From: Solanum dulcamara
Lineage: Eukaryota > Streptophyta > Magnoliopsida > Solanales > Solanaceae
DNA length: 64,000 bases
Assembly (NCBI RefSeq): GCF_947179165.1
Contig: NC_077245.1
Coordinates: forward strand, 14,354,740 to 14,418,739
Direction of reading: 5' to 3'
Part shown: one piece after another, positions 1 through 10,303 of the stretch
Layout: the number at the start of each line of letters is the position of its first letter
Position numbering within the stretch: the stretch's first letter is position 1
The notes under the pieces: model-generated
Database searches by the model: none
What the model was told of the DNA's origin: nothing
What the model saw: only the letters and a program-made list of their open reading frames with translations
Program-made: the position numbers and the translations under genes

Positions 1-39
1 TTTACGTCTTACTAGCTCCCGGAGGCGTATAGTGGTACG

Positions 40-519
40 GTGGATTTTATACAAAATCAAGAGACATTGCCCCCCTTTGAAAGTTGTCGTTCCAGGTTGA
101 AAATGGTTGAGCATACCATAAAGGTTCGCCAAGCTCATGAAAATGGTGTGTCTGAAAGTTGGGCTGATAGTGCTGCCATGGTTGTCGTACCTTCTTCCTA
201 TTCGAATGACTCCCCTGCTAGCAACAAAAGAAACAAAAATAATAAAAACAGGAACAATTCAAAATCAAATGGCAAGAAAAAGGCAGCTCAACAAAGCCCA
301 AGTGGACCCAGTCTAAGTCAGCCGCCATATCAGCAGCACCAGTGGCAGCCACGTCATCAAGGCCCATCATCACAGTGGCAGCCGAGGTGGCAGCCTAGTT
401 GGGGAGGTTGGACAGTGCCTCCTTGCCCGTTTCCTGCATTCCAGTGGCAGTCAAGGCCCAATCCAAGGGCCCAACGCCCTTCAACCTCTGGTAATGAAGT
501 TTGTAGGAATATGTTATAG
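40..519 (+). mobile_element. Ty1/copia gag C-terminal fragment
   Basis: An open frame of 159 residues resembles the C-terminal tail of a solanaceous copia Gag. A short helical part (about residues 15-45) is followed by an Asn/Lys-rich stretch and then a Gln/Trp/Pro-rich stretch with repeated QWQP units and GGWTVPPCPFP. No zinc knuckle, protease or integrase follows before the stop at 517-519, and the next bases are unrelated, so this is a cut-off piece. In an intact element this protein would package the RNA. The left end may continue beyond the window. Assignment is from composition and remembered family motifs, not from a catalytic signature. Confidence 0.6.
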
Positions 520-799
520 CCACCACCAAGCTTTATAGCTTCTTCCGGTGTTAGCCCTTTCCTTCCTATAAAAATTATTAGAGAAAATTCTCCAAATGGT
601 CATGTCTTGAAAGAACACTGAGAAGCAACAACACAATCAAGGAACAAACGATAACAATAATAATAATAATTACATCTCAATCCAAATAAGTTAATGCCGT
701 CTATTATAGACTTCTGTTATCTCACAATAGAAGTTCTCTACATTTTCTACTGGCATATGTACCTATGACAAAATCAAAAGACCACAAGGAGACAATGCT

Positions 800-842
<43 letters not shown>

Positions 843-1377
843 CAAGCGTTCTTTTCTAATAAGAATAACTCTTACATTTAGGTCACGTTTGGTGTACGGA
901 TAAAGGGAGATAATCTTAAGATAAATTTTTAGTACTCCTTAATCCCCCATTTGGTTATAAAATATTGGACAACTTATTTCAGGATTAATAATTCATACTG
1001 GATAATTTATCCTGGCCTCTGAGTGGAATAATAATCCTGGGATAACTTATCCTGGATAAAAAGGTTAAAAATGACAAAAAATACCCCCTCAAATCCCACT
1101 TGTCACATCTTTTACAGTTATGAAGGATATTTTTGTAAACAAACAACTTATTCTTAGAAATATTGCATAATGCTTTGAATACAGCAAACCAAACATTCAC
1201 TAAGAAATAATACTAGGAGAACTAATCCCAACATAAATCTTCTGATTCTGAAAATTATACGTTAATAAATCTCATCAAAACTTGTCTTCAAATAAAGCGA
1301 CCTAGGTTACTCTTTCCCCCCCCCCCCCCCGTATTATAATAATGAAGGCAATGAGACAAAATGTAACAAAAGAGTAC
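520..1377. repeat. Intergenic stretch with (AT)n microsatellite and degenerate repeat
   Basis: No gene is seen here. An (AT)n microsatellite runs from about 802 to 842. From about 880 to 1205 there is a degenerate repeat rich in short GGATAA and TTATCC words facing each other, as in old solanaceous MITE-like repeats; no clean terminal repeats or target duplication could be set. A run of about 15 C lies at 1315-1330. Positions just left of 1378 should be the second intron of the disrupted pathogen-related gene, but no later exon of that gene is visible on the minus strand before the window ends. Confidence 0.5.
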
Positions 1378-1428
1378 CATTGAGACTCTTCTTGAACTTT
1401 GTTGGATCAATAGATTTCATATCATTAG

Positions 1429-1788
1429 TGTTGTGATTCTCTTATCACTATAAAGAATATTTAGCAAGAAAAATAACTCTATTTTACAAAAATAGAATTA
1501 CAAAAAATTTACACTAATAATTTCTCTCTACAAAAACCTCACCAAACACTATCTTCTTCTCACAATCTTTTCCTGGTTTAATTTTTTTATATTAATTTAC
1601 AAGTGAAACATAAGGCTCTATTTATAGCCTTAAAAATATGGTTGGTGGCTGAATTTTTCATTCAACAATGGAGGCTTCAATGATGGTAGTTGATGCCTTC
1701 AACAATGGTGTACACCTTCTAAAATTGCGTGCTAAGAGTCAGAGATTTGTAGCTTCTAGAATGGATTGGTGGGCTGCTGAACATATCA
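1429..1788 (-). repeat. 3' LTR of the minus-strand copia element
   Basis: This 360-bp direct repeat matches 8611-8998, with outer ends TGTTGTGATT and ATATCA on the + strand. The minus strand carries a TATA-type core, GGCTATAAATAGAGCC (1629-1614). At the equivalent place the 5' LTR reads GGTTAGAAATAGAGCC, so the copy that should act as the element's promoter has lost its TATA. Confidence 0.9.
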
Positions 1789-3439
1789 ATTTTACTTCTT
1801 CAGCTGCATTCCAACACAGCTACTATATGAAAGTTATTTCAACTATGTCTCTGCACAGCTCTAAATTTTTTTGAGTGACCACCTTTGTCAATATGTCTGT
1901 TGGATTCTTCTTCATATAGATCTTCACTAGTTTCAACAGTTGTTGATTCATCACCTCGCGTATCCGGTGATAGCGAATGTCGATATCCTTTGTCCAAGAA
2001 TGATACATTAAGTTTTTGCTTAAATCAATAGCACTTTGACTATCACAATGTATCTTATACTCAGTTTGATTCATCTCTAGTTCTTGGAGAAACCGCTTTA
2101 ACTACAATATTTCTTTACCAACTTCCGCTATAGAAATATACTCTGCTTGAGTTATGGATAGTGCAACACACTTCTGTAATTTTGACTGCCATGATACAGC
2201 TCCCCCTGGAAAAGTATAAAGATATTCTGAAGTTGATTTTCTACTATTAGGATCTCTAGCCATATCTAAATTTGTATAGCCTTCCAAGACTGGATCAGCT
2301 CCCATAAAGCACAGACTTGATTTTGAAGTACCCTTAAGATAATTGAAAATCCACTTAACTGCCTCCCAATGTTTTTTTCAAGGGTTAGAAAGAAAACAAA
2401 TCCCCACACCTACCGTATATGCAATATCTGGCCTCGTGCAAACCATGGCATACATCAAACTTCCAACTGTTGAAGATTATGGAATTATGGACATCTCCTT
2501 AATCTCATTCTTGGATAAGGGGCATGACCTCTTTCTCAACTTGAAGTGATTTGCCAAAGGAACACCTATCGATTTGGCATTACTCATATTGAACGTTTAA
2601 TCACCCGTTCAATATTATTTTCTTGAGATAGTCATAACTTCTTGTTTCTCCTATCTCGAGTTATCTGCAATCCCATAATTTGTTGAGCTGGACCTAAGTA
2701 TTTCATTTCAAAGGACTTAGTTCTTTCTTTAACTGTCTAATTTTTATTGTATCTTGTACGACGATCAACATGTCGTCCACATAAAGTAGAAGTATAAGAA
2801 AATTATCATTCGAAAATCTCTCAATGTAAACACAAGGATTTGAAGTAGTCCTTTTATATCCTTGACTTACCATGAATGAGTCAAACTTCTTGTACCACTA
2901 CCTCGGTGCTTGCTTCAAGCCATATAAGCTTTTCGTAAGCTTATAGATGAGGTTTTCTTTTTTGTAAACATCAAAACCTTTCGGCTGCTCCATATAGATT
3001 TCTTCATTTAGATCACCATTGACGAAATGTTGTCTTGACATCCATTTGTTCAAGCTCTACTTTCAAACTGGCTATCAATCAAAGGATGATATGAATTGAA
3101 GTCAATTTTACAACTGGCAAAAATATTTCATCAAAGTAAATTCCCTTTTTCTGTAGGAATCCTTTGACTAAACCATCTTTCCGCTGGCAACTTTCTTGAG
3201 CTTGAATACCCATTTGATTTTAAGTGCCTTTTTTCTTTGTGGAAGTTTCACAATTTCATAAATGTTGTTTTTCTGTAAAGAGTTCATCTCTTCGGTCATT
3301 GATTTTAGCCATTTTCTTTATCCTTATGAGATATAGCTTCATGGAAACTCTCTAGTTCTCCATCTTCAGTAAGCAGAATTTCTTTAGATTCTGAGTATCG
3401 AGTTGAAGATTATCAGGTGATCCAGAAGACCTAATCAAC

Positions 3440-4080
3440 AGGATTTAATTGGGAGGAAGATTGCAAGAAAATGTCAGAGGAACTGCCTGTGATAGGAAAA
3501 AGAAAACTTGATCAGATAGTTTGTATGGGGCATTTTCCAATCTTCTATTTCTTTTTTATTGAATTTTAGATTTTTTAAAAGGAAAAAAAGCTATCCTAAG
3601 ACCTAAAAAAGAAAGGTTGAAATTCATCCCTCTTTTTCCTGTATTTGACTAGTAGGGCTAATGAACGACCCTTTGATCTATGTTGTTCCAAGTTCAGTCA
3701 GGTCTGATTGGAAGTTCAAAAATGAGTGGAGCGAGGGGCTTTAGAGGAAAAAGGGGGGCGAACTTTAATTGAAGTAGGGGCAGAGCTCCTCTCCTTACAG
3801 TCAAGTGATCCGACCTCGTTTAGATTGATAAAATTGTTGATTATTGGCTTCAAAAGGTGTAACATCATCATTCCCTTGTGATGGTTCTGTAGCTTCTAGA
3901 AGGGTTTGTGCCTCCCCCTGCCGAACATCTTTTTGTTTTGCTTCTAGTACTGCTTCATGCTCCCTCATGCTATTTGTGGTAAACTGCATTGGTAATGGAT
4001 TTGGATTAACTTTCTGGGCACTAGAACTTCTTTCAGGAGACATTATGGGATTTTTAATATATTTTATTGTCTAGTGTGTG
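3440..4080. other. Foreign segment between integrase and reverse transcriptase of the copia element
   Basis: Copia integrase similarity stops near 4085 (after a HEKIVP-like stretch) and the RT N-terminal region begins near 3430. The sequence between is not recognisable copia. On the minus strand it holds an 80-residue frame (4043-3801) rich in Gln/Glu, and then a less AT-rich block (about 3640-3830) with runs such as GGGGGGCGAAC. It may be an old insertion replacing the integrase C-terminus; an organellar origin for the right-hand block is only a guess. Confidence 0.35.
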
Positions 4081-5762
4081 GGACTATCTTCTCATGTCGA
4101 ATCCCTTATCTCTTGAAATAAGAATCTAACTCCTTGGAAGTATACTCACCTCGATTATCTGAGCGAAGAAATTTTAATTTCTTTCCCGTTTCACGCTCTA
4201 CCATGGCATGAAATATCTTGAAATAGTCAAAAGCCTGGTCCTTTGTCTTTAAGAAGTACACCCACCTTTTCGTGAAGCATCACTAAAGTCAGAAAATACC
4301 TATTATCGTCAAGTGATTTCTCCTCTATGGGACCACAAATATCAGAGTATACTAGACTGAGTAACTCTGATCTTTTGGTTTAACAAAATGTAAATGAGAC
4401 TCTATTTTGCTTTCTGAATAAGCAATTATTAGAAGGGTCTAAAGCAACATTCTTGTTCATTCTGATAAGCTGCTTTTTTGTTAGAATTGATATCCCTTTT
4501 TCACTCACGTGACCAAGTCTCTGGTGCCACAGGTTTTGAGACACCTCTTTTTTCATAACATTGAGACTATCTGAGCATATTTTCACATGAGTTTTATATA
4601 GGTTGCCACAAATATATCCTCAAGCGAGAACTATAACTTCTTGCAGCAATTTTCATGTGCCTTTTCCGTAATGACTTTCATAACCCTATTTTTCAAGAGC
4701 TATACTTGATATTAGGTTTAGCCAAAAATCTGGCACATGACATACATCCTTTAGTATCATTGTACTCCCGACATTTATTTGTATTTTGATATCATCAATT
4801 CCAACTATCTCACAAGAATAAGTGTTCCCCATCTTCATTGCTCCAAAGTCTCTTGCTTTGTATGTTGTGAAGAAATCTTTTCGAAATGTGGCGTGGTATG
4901 ATGCTGCAGTATCTACCACTCATTCGTTGTCTTCTTGACTTGAGACATGAAGGTATGTCTCTTCTTGGATGGAATAAATGGCTACCTCTCCGTGGGTTGT
5001 GACTAATGCATCTCCATCCTTCTCCTTCGATTGTCCATTCTCCTTCTACAATTTTTTGCAGTTCTTCTTTAAATGACCCTTTATTCCACAGTGGTAGCAC
5101 TCATATGATGGCTTCCTACCATCTGTGGATTTTTCCCTATTCTTGCTTCTGTCTCTCCCCTTATCTTGACTTCTTCCTTGTCATCTCCCTTTTTCTATAA
5201 TAAGGACATGCGACTCATCATGATCGATGTCCTTTCTTCTGGCTTCTTTATTAAATAAGACATTTTTGACCATAAACATGGTCAGATTTCTACTAGGAGC
5301 TGAATTACTGAGAGAGACTACTAGCGTCTCCTAGCTATCATGACGAGAACTAATAAGTAGTAAAGCTTGTATCTCACCTCCGAGCGACATGTCAACAGAC
5401 AATAATTGATTTATCAAGCTTTGAAACTCACTGATATGCTCGGCAACTGAACTTTCGTGCTTTAACTTCAAATTTACCAAATGCCTCATCAATAGGGATT
5501 TGTTCCAAGCGGTCTTGGCTTGATACATCCCTTCTAACTTTATCCAGAGGGCATATGCGTCTGTTTCTTATGCAACATGATGAAAAACGCTATTGTCAAT
5601 CCATTATCGAATTTGATCGATAGTTTTCCTGTTTAATTTCTTCCCTCTGCTTCTTTGGTGGAATCGGGGTTCTTTCCTTTTTTTCTATGGGATCATACAT
5701 ATCTTTACAACTGAAGAGATCTTCCATCTGAGGTCTTCACAATATGTAATTTGTGGCAGTAA

Positions 5763-8078
5763 TGTCATGACCCAAGCCTAGGGCCTAGACGTGACATGGC
5801 GAATGAGGAACCCGAAAGTACCTCAAACAAGCCTCTTAGCATTCTTTTAGCCTTTCATAGGTAATGATGATAAATAAACAAGCGAAAATCATAATAAATC
5901 TTCAACTTACATATGTCCAACAATACCTCTAACTATTAGATTTAACGGGGCTAAGACAAGTCCCTAGCTCACCCTCAATCATAATAGAAGAAATTCCATA
6001 GTAAAATATCTTAACATATCATAAACTAGAAAGATAAAGGAGTATTGTTCCCGGAACATGGGAACTCACCAAAAGTAGTCTTCAATGGAATATCAACTAG
6101 CCACGTGGAGGAGAATGAGGAGGAGCACTGATCCCTACATGGTGATATCATGTAGGCAAAAGAGTATGCGTTAGTACTTTGAATGTACTAAGTATGTAAG
6201 GATGCATGAACATTAAGAAAACATTAAAACAATTATGTAATATGGAACATAATTTAATGTATGCATAATAAATCATATATATATCCTTTAAAACATTTAT
6301 TTTGTGGGAAATTAACCATAATCGATATTTAAGACCATGCGAGCTATTACATGGAATCCAACATAACCCCCTACGTTGGCCGGGGAGACTACTTGCCAGG
6401 TAGAACTCCGTCAACTTCATTCATTTCTTTAACTTTAACTTTAAGGGCTATTTATGGATCCATTAGCCTAAGCCTACAAGGGCTCCTATGTTGGCACATA
6501 GTTAATGAGACAAGGGGTTGCTACTAGGATTCCCTTACCGAATCCCACCTCAATGCCTCATTCGGTGCTAAGTCAATCCCACGGAATAGTTTAATACTTC
6601 AAAATATTCATAGCATAATTTGAGAATTCAAACATCATATTTGGTAGAATAGCTCATTAAAACATTTGATAATTCAAATATGCAAGAATTGTCCTTATTG
6701 CATAAAGAATCCATATATCATTTGATCATTCTTTTATTTCATAAGACTCCCTTTTTGATCATAGATATTGCTTTCATAAACATTTATTTGGAGTCAAAGC
6801 TTTCAAGTCAAACTTTATTAAAAACATAGTAAAACTAGGTGGGTTCAAATCACTTCAACTTGCAAATATGTATGTAAATAAATATACATAAATACTTTGA
6901 AATCCATTAATTAAAAATCATGCTTTAAACAACCCACCATGAATTTCAAGAACCTTTAAATAGATAAATAGAGGAATTACTTGTAAACCATCAATTCATA
7001 CATATGAAATTATGTTGCATCTAAATAGAGCAATAATCATTAGTTTAACCATGATTCATACTATTAAGTAAAATTAAGAATTACCATAAGAAAATATTAC
7101 TTGAAATCAAGAGACTTAATTGAAAGAGTTTTTGGACTACATGGGTGGAAGAACCCATGGATAAATACCCACATAACTTAGAGTAGAGCTTAAAGAAAAT
7201 AAATATAATTTATCATATAATCAAAATAATTTAGACATGAGAGTGGAAGAAATACTCTCATTGAAGCCTTACATATCTGGAAACCGAAGCTTTAGTTGGT
7301 ACCGGAAGACTTAATGACCACTCTTGAGTCCTAGCTTCTCTCCTTGCCGGAACGTTTTGTGTACTACCCGGAATATATGAATTACCGAATAGTATTTCTT
7401 CACTACTAAGAACTAAAACTATATTTGAGAATGTGTAAAGAAGTGTATAGAGAGAAGATTTGCTTGAGAAAGCTTGATGAATAAAATGAGGAAATAAGGT
7501 GGGTATTTATAGGTGGGAAAGAGGACCTAACAATAAATAAAATAATTATAAATAAAAATCTGAAAATTTAGTGGAATATATTGATGTCATGGATGATGTT
7601 AAATGGAGGACAATTTATGTCATGAGTGATGTCAAATGTATCTAAATCTTTCTATGGTAGGTGAAATGAGTTATCTTTGACAGAATACTCTTTTTGGGAG
7701 CTACGTTTGAATAAGATAAATTCCTTATTAGGATTTGGTGTCTTCATAAGAATTGTAGATATGGAAGTCTAGTTTCATATCGTTCAAGAATCAACCAATT
7801 TGGATAAACCTACAATGAGATATGAATTTTCTTCTATAAACACTCATTTCCGTCACAGCATCCTACCTTACAAAGATTAATTTATTTGACCTACTTAACC
7901 TCCGAATCTTAAAATATGGTCTTCATAAATGTTGTAGGTAATGATCTTGTGGTTACTCAAAAATTTGAATCACTCAATTTGGATATTCCTATGAAAAGTT
8001 ATGACCAAAATACAGAGGCTGTATCATGTTTAGGCAAAAATTGAAACATCGTATACAACGTTTTTAGGGGATGTTACA
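5763..8078. mobile_element. Nested 2.3-kb solo LTR inside copia gag
   Basis: The segment begins TGTCATGACCC and ends GGGGATGTTACA. It is flanked by a perfect 5-bp duplication, AGTAA (5758-5762 and 8079-8083). It interrupts copia Gag about 15 codons after its ATG: minus-strand codons for MIKLT lie on the right and continue as ATNY on the left. No coding domain is seen in its 2,316 bp, so it looks like a long LTR left after recombination between the two ends of a larger, probably Ty3/gypsy-type, element. The gypsy assignment is inferred from LTR length and remembered similarity to solanaceous sequences with 'atgaccc...ggatgttaca' ends. Orientation cannot be fixed. Confidence 0.8.
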
Positions 8079-8610
8079 AGTAAGCTTTATCATAGCTCCA
8101 GATGATGATGACGACTCTTCCATTATATCTTTAAAATGGCTTAATCAAATTTTTGGAGCATTATCTCACCAAATGGAACTCACCAACGCATTTGAAATGA
8201 TGAAAAATGGTAGGATAGACTTTTCTTGGGTCAAAATTGGGTCTCCACATAATTTTCAAATTTACACCAAACTTTTGGGGTTAAATTGAAAATATACTTA
8301 ACGTTTGGGGCAGAACTATAATTTTAGTAACTCCAGGGTTTATTTCATAAATTTTAAAAATTTTATGGTAATTGTGGTGCTGACTAGGCGTGACATGGTG
8401 TCTACATGGCAAGGTGACTGAACAAGAAAATGGCTCCACGTGGCCGCTTCTGATTGGTTGGAGTTGGAAGATGTGGAAGGTACTGTTCACTCTCTTCTTC
8501 CTCTCAATAGAAACCAACGATAACATTTTCGAAGAAATGCAGCTCCAACTTGAAATTTTCGTGTTTCGGTATCTGTCGACGAACACAGAATGAAAGGCTC
8601 TGATACCACT

Positions 8611-8998
8611 TGTTGTGATTCTCTAATTACTATAAAGAATATTTAGGAAAAAGAACAACTCTATTTCACAAGAATAGAACTATAAAGAATTTACACCAAC
8701 AATTTCTCTCTACAAAAACCTCACCAAACACTCTCTCTTTTTCTCACAATCTCTTCCTGGATTGTATTTCAATTTCTCTGGATTGATTTTTTTTTGTGTG
8801 TGTTAATTTACAAGTGAAACATAAGGCTCTATTTCTAACCTTAAAAATATGGTTGGTGGCTGAATTTTTCATTCAACAATAGAGCTTCATGGATGGTGGC
8901 TGATGACTTCAACAATGGTGTGCAACTTCTGGAGTTGTGGGCTAAGAGTCAGAAATTTGCAGCTTCTGAAATGGGTTGGTGGGTTGCTGAACATATCA
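8611..8998 (-). repeat. 5' LTR of the minus-strand copia element
   Basis: Direct repeat of 1429-1788, 388 bp long with small insertions. The primer-binding site directly adjoins its inner end (8608-8596). Its outer end meets the ATTAG duplication and then resumes exon 2 of the pathogen-related gene. Confidence 0.9.
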
Positions 8999-9363
8999 AT
9001 TAGGATCTATTTTGTGAACTAATTCTATTTCCCAAGTCTCCAGTAGCCTCTTTACTTTTTCTTTAACTGATCCTTCAGGCCATACCTAGAGATATAAAAA
9101 GGTAAATTCAGTATCTATTAGTATAACATTGAACTTCTAAAATTTGGGAACTACATGAGTGGGTAGAGTGGAAAGGGATGAAAAAGAGAAGATACATGAG
9201 TTCTTTCTTGTTCAAAGAGCTTATCAACAACATCATAAGTAGGAGGTCCATTTCTCCATTTGGTGTTTTTGAGCTCTTCATTACTCAAGTAGTCTCTGTA
9301 TTTGCCTCCCCCTCCTACTACTAAACTTGCCATTTTGATGTAGCTAAACAATCTTTCAGAGGA

Positions 9364-9376
9364 GGCTTTATATGAT
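9364..9376 (-). promoter_or_regulatory. TATA box of the pathogen-related gene
   Basis: The minus strand reads TCATATAAAGCC about 35 bases upstream of the ATG at 9333. The sequence is a good plant TATA match; the short leader this implies is plausible but not proven. Confidence 0.5.
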
Positions 9377-9414
9377 AAAAAAAACTGACCTAATACTAAC
9401 AATGTCTCAATCAA

Positions 9415-10115
9415 GTTTTTGCACAGATTGTCTCTATTTTGGAATAATTTTTAATTTTTTACCCTCAAATCGTGGTCTTTAAGTTTTGTCTCTATTTCTC
9501 ATTTAATGAAAAATTGTGGGTCAAAGTATACTTAACTATGACCTAATTTTACAAGGCATATTGTCAGACATTGTGCAGTATCTCATTCGCAAGACATATG
9601 TTTAGAGAATTTTTGTCTAGTGTAAAGTTATAATAAAGGTTTTGTAGGAATAAGTTATGGCATAACTTTATGAGTTGTGAAACTTTATGAAGTTCTGTAC
9701 GAAGTGATTAAGTTATGTCTTGTATTAGTTTCTTGCAAAAAAAATTTTGTTCCTTTGGATGTCGAAGATATTTTCAAACACTCTTTTGCTGCTTAAGATA
9801 TTAAAAGACAAAAATTAAAGACTACTCCGAAATAGGGCATTCGTGCGAATGACTGAGTCTTAATTGGCTTCAATCTAGTCAAATTAATAGAATCTAGTCA
9901 TTTATTATGGAAGTGTCGTGGAAATAAGGCGTACTTCAGTTAAAACTATATAGGATAGTTTATGGATTTAATTGGGACCTCCAAAGAATTGACTTGTCTA
10001 TTGTTTATTTTGCCATTTTGATGCTAACTGAACAAGCCTTGTGGATAGGATTTATATGATCAAAAAGCTTAACCTAATAAAAGTCTTGTTCAATGGTAAG
10101 ATCAATCATGTGTTT
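9415..10115. other. Upstream flank of the pathogen-related gene with a degenerate second copy of its promoter
   Basis: No gene is seen. Around 10008-10100 the text TTTGCCATTTTGATG, then TTTATATGAT and CTAATAAAAGTCTTG, parallels 9328-9415 (start codon, leader and TATA of the pathogen-related gene), but the coding part after the ATG is not preserved. This suggests a tandem duplication of the 5' end that has since decayed. The last 12 bases (10104-10115) are the left target duplication of the SINE. Confidence 0.45.
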
Positions 10116-10303
10116 ACCAACATGGATTGTGGTGCAGTGATAGAAATTTTTCATTTTTAACTAGAAGTTTCGGGTTCGAGCCCCTGGGTATGAAAAAAAT
10201 CATGTTGAGAGTGTCACCCCTGAAGGGGTCAATGCGCAATCCAAATTTAGTCAGGACTACATGGACTCCAGACAAGGGGTGGAAAAAATATTTAAAAAAA
10301 AAT
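10116..10303 (+). mobile_element. tRNA-derived SINE with 12-bp target duplication
   Basis: The element has a pol III-type internal promoter: a box A-like TGGTGCAGTGA (about 10130-10140) and box B GGTTCGAGCCC (about 10171-10181). A short body typical of solanaceous SINEs follows (CCCTGGGTATGAAAAAAATC, GTGTCACCCC, GACAAGGGGTGG), with an A-rich tail. It is bounded by the perfect direct repeat AATCATGTGTTT at 10104-10115 and 10304-10315. It encodes no protein and depends on LINE machinery for movement. Confidence 0.85.

Larger units (their letters stand above)
1429..8998 (-). mobile_element. Ty1/copia LTR retrotransposon, full-length but decayed, with LTRs, PBS and TSD
   Basis: LTRs lie at 1429-1788 (3' LTR) and 8611-8998 (5' LTR), both bounded by TG/CA, and the element is flanked by the 5-bp duplication ATTAG (1424-1428 and 8999-9003). 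The primer-binding site TGGTATCAGAGCC (8608-8596) matches the 3' end of initiator tRNA-Met, two bases inside the 5' LTR. Reading leftward on the minus strand: gag start at 8123 (MEESSSSSGAM), a Gag helical domain (5528-5331), a CCHC zinc knuckle CYHCGIKGHLKKNC (5099-5058), protease with DTAASYH (4919-4686), GAG-pre-integrase with WHQRLGH (4586-4380), integrase with LRSDN (about 4330-4100), reverse transcriptase with YVDD (2783-2772) and RNase H (2305-1850). Many stops and frameshifts, a Trp-to-stop change early in gag, loss of the integrase C-terminus and two internal inserts show it is dead. The LTRs differ at roughly 10% or more of positions, so the insertion is old. Confidence 0.9.
1378..9333 (-). 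pseudogene. Pathogen-related protein gene (SnoaL/NTF2-like), exon 2 split by a copia element
   Basis: Exon 1 (9333-9196) starts MASLVVGGGGKYRDYLSN and contains PPTYDVVDKLFEQERTH. A GT-AG intron (9195-9086) follows. Exon 2 starts at 9085 with VWPEGSVKEKV, continues through ETWEIELVHK, is cut by the copia insertion at 8998, and resumes at 1428 with DMKSIDPTKFKKSLN before a GT donor at 1377. These blocks match the N-terminal third of plant 'pathogen-related protein' (the barley PRP-like family, an NTF2/SnoaL fold of unknown reaction), normally about 230-240 residues. Frame and phase are preserved across both exons when the insertion and one copy of its 5-bp duplication are ignored. A TATA box (TCATATAAAG on the minus strand, about 9374-9365) lies roughly 35 bases upstream of the ATG. 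Later exons are not seen. The allele is almost certainly non-functional, because transcription would run into 7.6 kb of retrotransposon. Family assignment is confident; the function of the family is only loosely known as defence-associated. Confidence 0.8.

Noticed and set aside
3844..4074. Plus-strand Cys/Ser/Phe-rich frame that looks secreted
   Set aside because: It is the antisense shadow of the minus-strand frame in the copia insert and has no promoter or homologue I recognise.
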